Part shown: positions 1 through 5,558 of the stretch, piece after piece
Layout of the letters: each line of letters opens with the position of its first letter
Position numbering within the stretch: position 1 is the stretch's first letter
Origin: an uncultured Flammeovirgaceae bacterium
Lineage (GTDB): Bacteria; Bacteroidota; Bacteroidia; Cytophagales; Cyclobacteriaceae
Reading direction: 5' to 3'
Length of the DNA stretch: 5,558 bases
Assembly: GCA_946886805.1 (NCBI GenBank)
Contig: CAMPJM010000303.1
Location: 1-5,558 of the forward strand
Translations under genes and position numbers: made by a program
The notes under the pieces: model-generated
Told to the model about the DNA's origin: nothing
The model's database searches: none
Seen by the model: the letters and a program-made list of their open reading frames with translations, nothing else

Positions 1-2828
1 TAACCTCATTAGGCGAGGTAGTTGTAACAGGTTATGGTACACAAAAGAAAGAATCGATAACCGGAGCTATATCTACCATTTCCAGCGAAGATATACAAAG
101 GGTGCGAGGAGGCGCTACCGTAAGCTCAGGGCTGGCAGGAAAGCTCCCGGGTGTTTCATTTCGGATGGCGGACGGCCGGCCCGGGTCAACGGCTGATGTT
201 CAAATCAGAAATATGGGAAACCCTCTGTTTGTAATTGACGGTATACAGCAGGACTCGCGCCAATTTAATAATCTCGCACCAGCTGACATAGAAAGCATTA
301 CGGTATTAAAAGATGGATCAGCCGCTATCTACGGGGTTAGAGCTGCAAATGGAGTAGTCTTGGTAACAACCAAAAAAGGAAAACGAGGGACTAAAAGTTC
401 TATTGTACTAGATGCTTATACCGGCTTTCAGAACTGGTCTAAATTTATGGATGTAACAAACGATTCTTATGATTGGGCTTGGGAGAAAGTACAGGCAGAT
501 TACAACGGCTCCGGCACTTCCAGTTTTACCAAAGAGGATCTTGAAAAATTCAGAGTAGGAACAGAGCCGGGTTATCAAAGCTTCAATTGGAAGGACTTTA
601 TCATTGAAGAAAATGCACCAATCTCCCAAATTAACCTTAGCGCCTCCGGAGGTTCAGACAAAATCAGCTACTATATTTCTGGTACCCGCCTGGATCAATC
701 CTCGGTATTGGGTAGGGAATTTACCTACGGTCGTTCTAACCTTACGAGTAATATCAATGCTAACATCAGTGAAAGAATAAAAGTCGGTGTTGGGATCAAC
801 GGCTACATGGAAGAATTTGACAATCCCGGCATTCCCGGTGGAGATGATTATTGGCTGCCCCGGTATGCTATTCTACGAAATGCGCCCTGGGAACGGCCTT
901 ATGCAAATGATAATCCCTTGTATCTCAATGACATCAAACATAACGAGACTAACTGGGCTTACAACAATAAGAAGTTGGGGGGCTATTCCAACGAGGTTGA
1001 AAGCTATCTCCAAATAAATGCCAATGCGGAGTACGCGATCCCTTATCTGGATGGACTTGTAGCGAAAGGATTGTATTCCTACAGTATCGAAGATCGGGTA
1101 AAAAATGGACATGAATACACCTATGAAGCGTACACCTATACACCAGCTTCGGAAGAAGGCCCTGAAAGCTACGATGTAACCGGAGGAAGTACTAATCCCT
1201 GGAGAGAACGCTATACCCAGAAAATCGAAAAGCATAATATGCAACTGGGTTTGCATTATAATAAACTGATAGGAAAGCATGAAATCGGAGGCCTGGTTGT
1301 AGCTGAACGTTACGATCTAAGAGATCGAAATGTGTTTGTGCATGCTGTACCAGAAACCAATGTGCTGCCGCTTATATATTTTGGTACAATGGATACCTAT
1401 AATGATGCCGACTTTGAGGAAGCTCGTTTGGGTTATATCGCGCGTTTAACTTACAATTTTAATAGTAAATACTATCTCGAAGTATCAGGACGAAGAGACG
1501 CCTCATGGAAATTTTCGCCCGATGATAGGGTAGGGTACTTTCCATCGGCTTCTGTAGGATGGAGGATAACGGAGGAGCAGTTTATGAAAAACCTGCTCGG
1601 CTCGTCCAGTATTTTGGATGATCTAAAATTCAGGGCCTCTTATGGTGTCTTAGGCGATGACGATATTGGAATAGGTGCTTATGATTACCTTCCTGGCTAC
1701 AATTATAACAGTGGAATAGGAATTTTGGATGGACAACCCATCATTGGAACACGAGACAAAGGGCAACCTATTACAAATATTTCATGGCTTACCAGCAAGA
1801 TATTTGATGTAGGCGCTGACTTCAGCTTTTTTGACGGAAAACTAAGTGGAAGCGTCGATTATTTCAACCGAACCAGAAGCGGATTGAGAGGAACAAAAAA
1901 TGATATTGTCTTGCCTACTGAACTGGGGTACGGACTTCCTGATGAAAATATCAACAAAGATAAGCAATTTGGTGGTGAAGCAGCATTGTTTTACAAAGGA
2001 AGAGTCGGCGAGATAGACTTCAATATTGGTGCAAATATTAGTTATGCCCGTTCAAAATTTGTTTCTTCCTATAATCCCTTATTTTTCCATTCCTGGGATG
2101 AGTATCGATGGTCGGGTGAGGGAAGATATACGAATCTTACCTGGGCTTATGATGCCATTGGTCAATTTCAGTCGCAGGAAGAGATCAATAATTACCCGGT
2201 GGATATCGATGGATTCGGAAACGAAACTTTACTACCAGGTGATTTGATCTATAAAGACATCAATGGCGATAAAATAATTAATTCTTATGATGAGCGGCCT
2301 ATCGGATATGGCACTAATCTTCCTATAGTAAATGGTGGTCTTAACATAATGATCAACTGGAAGGGTTTTGATTTTGCTATGGATTTTTCATTGGCTTCAG
2401 GATATTCCTATACAGCTGAGAATGAACTTAGCCGGGCATTTAGAGCAGAAGGCGGAAATATGCAAGAGCACCTGCGAGACGCCTGGCATAGAGAAGATCC
2501 GTTTGACTTGAATAGTGAATGGATACCCGGAAGATTTCCTCCAAATAGATTTAACAGAGGTGACTTAAGTTCAGTAGACAGAAGATCTGACTTTTGGATG
2601 ACGAATCTGGTTATTTTTAGAGCGCGAACCATACAATTGGGCTATTCTTTGCCAAGTGCCATCGTTGAAAGGGTGAATATTACAAATGTTCGGTTTTACA
2701 TAAATGGTTACAATCTGTTCTTTTTTGATAACCTGGACCTCCCCGTTGATCCCGAGATCAGAGATACCAATGGTTTGCAGTATCCACAGAATAAAATTAT
2801 GAACTTCGGTATTAACATTACCATTTAA
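1..2828 (+). CDS. SusC/RagA-family TonB-dependent outer-membrane transporter, 5'-truncated by the window edge
   Basis: The role is TonB-dependent import of oligosaccharides or other large nutrients across the outer membrane, working with the SusD-like lipoprotein encoded next. The frame is open from the left edge (first full codon at 3) and gives 941 visible residues. The visible protein opens with EVVVTGYGTQKK (5-16), the usual SusC segment between the N-terminal domain and the plug, likely including the TonB box. The plug covers about 17-125, with FVIDGI (77-82) and the family hallmark IESITVLKDGSAAIYG (96-111) followed by VRAANG. The remainder is the 22-strand-type barrel: GRRDASWKFSPDDRVGYFPS (496-515), a D-rich NGD loop (746-763), and a C-terminal NFGINITI. 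SusC proteins usually have about 1000-1050 residues, so roughly 100 are missing, including the signal peptide and carboxypeptidase-regulatory-like domain. Whether a signalling STN domain exists cannot be seen. The GTG at 102 is internal, because conserved sequence precedes it. The barrel is intact, with no frameshift. The substrate is unknown. Confidence 0.96.
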   Translation, partial: TSLGEVVVTGYGTQKKESITGAISTISSEDIQRVRGGATVSSGLAGKLPGVSFRMADGRPGSTADVQIRNMGNPLFVIDGIQQDSRQFNNLAPADIESITVLKDGSAAIYGVRAANGVVLVTTKKGKRGTKSSIVLDAYTGFQNWSKFMDVTNDSYDWAWEKVQADYNGSGTSSFTKEDLEKFRVGTEPGYQSFNWKDFIIEENAPISQINLSASGGSDKISYYISGTRLDQSSVLGREFTYGRSNLTSNINANISERIKVGVGINGYMEEFDNPGIPGGDDYWLPRYAILRNAPWERPYANDNPLYLNDIKHNETNWAYNNKKLGGYSNEVESYLQINANAEYAIPYLDGLVAKGLYSYSIEDRVKNGHEYTYEAYTYTPASEEGPESYDVTGGSTNPWRERYTQKIEKHNMQLGLHYNKLIGKHEIGGLVVAERYDLRDRNVFVHAVPETNVLPLIYFGTMDTYNDADFEEARLGYIARLTYNFNSKYYLEVSGRRDASWKFSPDDRVGYFPSASVGWRITEEQFMKNLLGSSSILDDLKFRASYGVLGDDDIGIGAYDYLPGYNYNSGIGILDGQPIIGTRDKGQPITNISWLTSKIFDVGADFSFFDGKLSGSVDYFNRTRSGLRGTKNDIVLPTELGYGLPDENINKDKQFGGEAALFYKGRVGEIDFNIGANISYARSKFVSSYNPLFFHSWDEYRWSGEGRYTNLTWAYDAIGQFQSQEEINNYPVDIDGFGNETLLPGDLIYKDINGDKIINSYDERPIGYGTNLPIVNGGLNIMINWKGFDFAMDFSLASGYSYTAENELSRAFRAEGGNMQEHLRDAWHREDPFDLNSEWIPGRFPPNRFNRGDLSSVDRRSDFWMTNLVIFRARTIQLGYSLPSAIVERVNITNVRFYINGYNLFFFDNLDLPVDPEIRDTNGLQYPQNKIMNFGINITI

Positions 2829-2840
2829 CTTGTAGATAAC
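2829..2840 (+). promoter_or_regulatory. susC-susD junction with SD-less translation start context
   Basis: The 12-base gap between the susC-like stop and the susD-like ATG has no purine-rich Shine-Dalgarno motif. It ends AGATAAC directly before the ATG, with A at -2 and -3. AT-rich SD-less starts are usual in Bacteroidota. The gap is too short for a separate promoter or terminator, which supports co-transcription and possibly translational coupling. Confidence 0.5.
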
Positions 2841-4730
2841 ATGAAAAATATAATTTATATACCTTTTATTTTAGTCCTCATGTTGAGTGCCGGATGTGTG
2901 TCTGATGAGGAATTTTTAGACAGACCACCTTCAACTATTCTGACAGCTGAGCAGGCTTTTAATGATCCAGCGCAGGTGCTATCTATTTTGGCAAATCTTT
3001 ATTCCAGGCAATATTCCGTAGTATCTTTGGGAAACTGGCTAACGATAGCGGACAATAATGAAATGCTTGTTGTAGAAAATCAAGACCTCTCAAGCGGATT
3101 TCACGGAACAAGTGGTGTGACAGTGAATTACACCTGGGACTACACTTATATAAGAGAGTTGAATTTATTTATCGAAAGGATCGAACCTTCTTCAATTAGC
3201 GAAGATTTGAAGAAGACTTATTCAGCGGAAGCCAGATTTTTAAGAGCTGCTTATTATTTTGAGATGGCGCAGCTTTTTGGTGGCGTTCCTCTAATTTTAG
3301 AGGCTCAGAGTTATGATTTTAGTGGTGATCCTACCTATCTTCAGGTTCCAAGATCTACAGAATCAGAAATATACGATTTTGTCATTGCGGAAGCAGAAGC
3401 ATTAAAATTGTTGCTTCCTGCTGATGCATCAACCAAAGCGCGAGCTACAAAAGGCGCAGCTTTGGCCATGAAAGCGCGAGCCGCAATATATGCAGCTTCT
3501 CTTGCTCGGTATGGATCCAAAACTCCATCATTATCCCTTCCGGGTGGTGAGGTTGGTATCCCGGCTGACAAATCTGAAGGTTATTATGATACAGCCTTAA
3601 AGGCAGCACAGGAAGTTATTGACGGAACAGCGGGGGATTACTCATTGTACCTAAAAGATCCATCAAATCTTTCCGAGAATTTCGCAGCAATTTTCTATGA
3701 TAAAGATGCCAATCCTGAAGTAATATGGGCGAACGACTACCTAACAAAGTTTAGAACCCACAATTTCACTGTTATGAATCAACCTCGTTATGGTGCTGAG
3801 GAGGAGCAGGGAGGTGCACTGAACCCTTCTCTGAATTTAGTACAGGAATTTGAATTATTGGATAATACTTTTGCACCAATTCCCACTGTTGATGAGGAAG
3901 GTGATCCGATCTATTATGACAACCAGGTTGACATATTCGCTGGCAGAGACGCCCGTTTGGCCGGAACGGTAATTCTACCTGGCACGAGCTTTAAAGGGAG
4001 ACCTGTTGATATCTGGGCAGGTTATCAGTTGTCCGACGGTTCTACTATTACCGGAAACAGCCGTGGAGACAAACGAATTTTGCCGGGTAAAACCGTGGAG
4101 CAGCAGGTGGTAGGGTTTGACGGTCCTATTACCGGCGTAACACAACATGCGCTTTCAGGTTTTTACCTCAGGAAGTATTTAGATCCGGAGCCAGGTTCCG
4201 GTCAACGTGGCGTTCAAAGCGATGTTTGGCAAATCAGATACCGCTACGCAGAAATATTATTGATTGCTGCCGAAGCATCTTTTGAGCTGGGAAATTCCGG
4301 TGATGCAGCCTTTTATATGAACCAGGTACGTCAAAGAGCTGGATTTACGGTCGACTTAACTGGTGCAGATATTACTTTTGACAGAATTGTACATGAAAGA
4401 AGAGTTGAATTTGCCTTTGAGGGATTGTATCAAATGGATCTAAGACGCTTTAGAATTGCGCATGAAATATTTGATGGCATCGCTATGGACTTAAATGGTC
4501 TTAAATCGGACATTGGCGATGCCACTAACAGAAGTACACAGCCCTGGGCGCTTTGGCCTTATAAAATATATGATCCAGGATCAGAAAACGACGGCAAATG
4601 GATTTACAAAGAGATTTTACCTGGCATTGTTACAGCTTCGGATAACTGGCAACTAACAGCTTACTATACAGGCTTCTCGCAGGATGTGCTGAATGCAAAT
4701 CCAAAGCTGGTAAAGCAACCGCTTCAATAA
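2841..4730 (+). CDS. SusD/RagB-family nutrient-binding outer-membrane lipoprotein
   Basis: This is the surface lipoprotein that binds substrate and closes as a lid over its SusC partner, encoded 12 bases upstream. The 629-residue product is complete and somewhat longer than the roughly 550 residues of the archetypal SusD. Residues 1-18 form a lipoprotein signal peptide ending LSAG, with Cys19 as the lipidated residue. VSDEE follows, an acidic stretch like the Bacteroidota surface-export signal. The N-terminal SusD-like region (about 20-220) carries the hallmark EARFLRAAYYFEMAQLFGGV (130-149) in the TPR-type helices. The C-terminal SusD/RagB region (about 290-629) has RYRYAEILLIAAEA (466-479), NQVRQRAG (494-501) and ERRVEFAFEGLYQMDLRRF (519-537). 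The end, NPKLVKQP, matches the family's typical NPxLxQNP-like tail. The ATG is chosen because the signal peptide begins there. No Shine-Dalgarno sequence is seen. Family assignment is very secure; the ligand cannot be predicted from sequence alone. Confidence 0.97.
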   Translation: MKNIIYIPFILVLMLSAGCVSDEEFLDRPPSTILTAEQAFNDPAQVLSILANLYSRQYSVVSLGNWLTIADNNEMLVVENQDLSSGFHGTSGVTVNYTWDYTYIRELNLFIERIEPSSISEDLKKTYSAEARFLRAAYYFEMAQLFGGVPLILEAQSYDFSGDPTYLQVPRSTESEIYDFVIAEAEALKLLLPADASTKARATKGAALAMKARAAIYAASLARYGSKTPSLSLPGGEVGIPADKSEGYYDTALKAAQEVIDGTAGDYSLYLKDPSNLSENFAAIFYDKDANPEVIWANDYLTKFRTHNFTVMNQPRYGAEEEQGGALNPSLNLVQEFELLDNTFAPIPTVDEEGDPIYYDNQVDIFAGRDARLAGTVILPGTSFKGRPVDIWAGYQLSDGSTITGNSRGDKRILPGKTVEQQVVGFDGPITGVTQHALSGFYLRKYLDPEPGSGQRGVQSDVWQIRYRYAEILLIAAEASFELGNSGDAAFYMNQVRQRAGFTVDLTGADITFDRIVHERRVEFAFEGLYQMDLRRFRIAHEIFDGIAMDLNGLKSDIGDATNRSTQPWALWPYKIYDPGSENDGKWIYKEILPGIVTASDNWQLTAYYTGFSQDVLNANPKLVKQPLQ

Positions 4731-4733
4731 AAG

Positions 4734-4747
4734 TTCAAAATTCAAAA
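4734..4747 (+). repeat. tandem 7-bp repeat TTCAAAA x2 in the susD-DUF3823 gap
   Basis: Two perfect adjacent copies of TTCAAAA occupy over half of the 25-base gap. The gap continues GATAAAAC into the ATG at 4756. No Shine-Dalgarno motif is present, so the AT-rich unstructured leader probably serves as the initiation region. The repeat may simply reflect low sequence complexity. No terminator is seen, so the DUF3823 gene is likely in the same transcript. Confidence 0.6.
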
Positions 4748-4755
4748 GATAAAAC

Positions 4756-5460
4756 ATGAAAATTAAATATCAATATATACTATTATCCATGTTTGGAATA
4801 CTGGCATTTGCCTGTAGTCCTGACAATTTTGAGGAGCCTAAATCTCAGTTATATGGAAGGTTGCATTTCCAGGAAGATAGCATTTATCTGGAACATGGCT
4901 CGGTGAGCTATGAATTATATCAGGATGGCTTTGGCAAAACAGGTCCAATGTCCAGTATATTCACTTCCTCAGGAGAGTTTTCGCAGGTGTTATTCAACGG
5001 GGCCTATAAAATGGTTGTCCCAAATGGACAGGGACCTTTCTTGTGGGATGATTCAGACGACGATAAAGCAGATACGGTGTATATCAACGTAGAAGGTAAC
5101 ACGACCTTAGAGATTGAGGTAACACCATTTTGGATCATCAACAATCCGACAATTTCATTTTCAAATGGAAATGTAAATGCCATCTTTGGGTTGGAACAAA
5201 TTGTCACAGATTCACGAGCGCGGGAAATTGAAAATGTAACTCTATTTTTGAGCAAAACGGCATTTGCTGATACGGAGACAAATGTGAAAACGCAGGAGAT
5301 AAATGGAGGAGATATAGTTGATTACAATAATATCAGTTTAAGTGCAGAGGTCCCGGAATTGATTCCCACCCAAAACTATATTTTTGCCAGCGTGGGTGTA
5401 AAATTCGTTGGAATTGATGATTTACTATTTTCACCCACAAAAAAAATTCAATTGAATTGA
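4756..5460 (+). CDS. DUF3823-type surface lipoprotein of a SusCD locus
   Basis: The 234-residue product is predicted to be a lipoprotein: residues 1-19 are a hydrophobic signal peptide ending LAFA and Cys20 is the lipidation site. SPDNFEEP follows, the C-x-x-DN-[YF]-xxP opening I associate with DUF3823 proteins. An N-terminal beta-rich domain (about 30-96) contains LFNGAYKMVVPNGQGPF (79-95), typical of the family. An acidic linker DDSDDDKAD (98-106) leads to a second beta-sandwich-like domain (about 108-234) with VEGNTTLEIEVTPFWIINNP (112-131). The length fits the family. The gene follows susD by 25 bases and is probably co-transcribed with it. By position it corresponds to SusE/SusF or surface glycan-binding proteins. 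The biochemical function of DUF3823 is not established to my knowledge; a role in binding substrate or stabilising the SusCD complex is inference. No enzymatic motif is visible. The family call rests on recalled motifs, not a profile search. Confidence 0.88.
   Translation: MKIKYQYILLSMFGILAFACSPDNFEEPKSQLYGRLHFQEDSIYLEHGSVSYELYQDGFGKTGPMSSIFTSSGEFSQVLFNGAYKMVVPNGQGPFLWDDSDDDKADTVYINVEGNTTLEIEVTPFWIINNPTISFSNGNVNAIFGLEQIVTDSRAREIENVTLFLSKTAFADTETNVKTQEINGGDIVDYNNISLSAEVPELIPTQNYIFASVGVKFVGIDDLLFSPTKKIQLN
5445..5458. repeat. 14-bp perfect palindrome at the end of the DUF3823 gene
   Basis: AATTCAATTGAATT reads identically on both strands and covers the last codons (I-Q-L-N) up to the first base of the stop codon. 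It is preceded by eight A and followed, after GA, by five T (5461-5465). The transcript could therefore form an A-U hairpin with a two-base bulge. This might act as a weak terminator or 3'-end stabiliser, but the stem is almost all A-U and protein coding constrains the sequence, so chance is a fair explanation. Confidence 0.4.
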
Positions 5461-5470
5461 TTTTTGGAAT

Positions 5471-5512
5471 AAAAAACCACTGCCTTAGTTAAAATTTGAA
5501 ATTTAGTAGTGG
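5471..5512 (-). terminator. weak minus-strand terminator candidate
   Basis: Read on the minus strand, CCACT (5512-5508) can pair with AGTGG (5481-5477), followed at once by six T (5476-5471). The 26-base loop can form a small AAAT/ATTT inner stem (5492-5495 with 5501-5504). The main stem is only five pairs and the loop is long, so this is weaker than a classical intrinsic terminator. The T-run is on the minus side only; nothing comparable follows the stem on the plus strand. It lies 16 bases beyond the tandem stop of the possible minus-strand gene. Confidence 0.3.
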
Positions 5513-5528
5513 GAACTTGAGTTGGTTA

Positions 5529-5558
5529 TCATTTGTCTGCAACTTCAATGTCTTCAGA
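5529..5558 (-). CDS. possible C-terminal tail of a convergent gene, cut by the window edge
   Basis: On the minus strand, the frame beginning at 5558 reads SEDIEVADK and then stops at TGA (5531-5529), with an in-frame TAA directly after it. A tandem stop followed shortly by a hairpin with a T-run is what the end of a convergent gene would look like. Only nine residues are visible, so no family can be named, and so short an open stretch can easily occur by chance. A second minus-strand frame is also open here and runs on to about 5490, so the choice rests on the tandem stop and terminator context. An alternative is that the plus-strand ATG at 5548 begins a downstream gene. Confidence 0.25.
   Translation of the reverse strand, partial: SEDIEVADK

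Noticed and set aside
102..104. GTG at 102 as the start of the susC-like gene
   Set aside because: The frame is open back to position 3 and encodes the conserved SLGEVVVTGYGTQKK segment, so the true start is outside the window.
408..629. Other short open frames within the three genes (for example 408-629 minus, 2408-2632 minus, 3341-3571 minus, 5004-5255 minus, 787-1017 plus, 2026-2247 plus)
   Set aside because: All lie inside well-supported genes in alternative frames and show no family motifs or signals.
873..1280. 135-codon minus-strand open frame inside the susC-like gene
   Set aside because: It is antisense to conserved barrel-coding sequence, has no recognisable domain or start context, and looks like a shadow of the real frame.
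5477..5512. The CCACT/AGTGG hairpin as a plus-strand terminator for the operon
   Set aside because: No T-run follows the stem on the plus strand (GAACTTGAG follows); the only T-run is on the minus side.
5495..5535. Bacteroidota-type promoter (TTTG at 5495-5498 and TATCATTTG at 5527-5535) for a downstream plus-strand gene at the ATG at 5548
   Set aside because: The -7-like element has an extra base relative to TAnnTTTG, and the spacing of about 28 bases to the upstream TTTG is longer than the usual 19-21, so the match is not convincing.
1..5558. Mobile element, CRISPR array, tRNA/rRNA, toxin-antitoxin or defence genes
   Set aside because: No transposase, terminal inverted repeats, spaced direct repeats, RNA gene signatures or defence-family motifs were seen; almost the whole window is taken up by the three uptake genes.

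Overview
The window is most likely from a member of the phylum Bacteroidota (Bacteroidetes). It holds the outer-membrane core of a polysaccharide- or glycoconjugate-utilization locus: a SusC/RagA-type TonB-dependent transporter, a SusD/RagB-type binding lipoprotein, and a DUF3823-type accessory lipoprotein. All three are on the plus strand and almost back to back. SusC/SusD pairs are essentially confined to this phylum. The lack of Shine-Dalgarno motifs, the AT-rich start regions and the acidic residues after the lipoprotein cysteines fit the same assignment. Base composition looks moderate (low to mid 40s percent GC by eye, not computed). I cannot go below phylum level from these genes.

Layout: positions 1-2828 hold the 3' part of the susC-like gene. 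Its reading frame enters from the left edge, so the signal peptide and N-terminal domain lie outside the window. Positions 2841-4730 hold the complete susD-like gene, 12 bases further on. Positions 4756-5460 hold the complete DUF3823-type lipoprotein gene, 25 bases further on. The last 98 bases hold no complete gene. They contain a short AT-rich palindrome overlapping the last stop codon, a weak hairpin with a T-run on the minus strand, and at the right edge a short open minus-strand frame ending in two consecutive stop codons. This may be the tail of a convergent gene, which would make the DUF3823 gene the last of its operon.

How they work together (family knowledge plus inference): the SusD-like protein is a surface lid that captures the oligomeric substrate over the SusC-like barrel. 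The barrel imports it using energy transmitted by TonB. The DUF3823 protein is probably a further surface lipoprotein of the same complex, in the place held by SusE/SusF-like or surface-glycan-binding proteins elsewhere. No glycoside hydrolase, lyase, sulfatase or regulator is in the window, so the substrate cannot be stated. I see an ordinary nutrient-uptake module and no sign of a new type of system. The points worth a second look are minor: the unknown role of the DUF3823 protein, its acidic linker, the surface-export signals, the shared start context, and the possible convergent gene.
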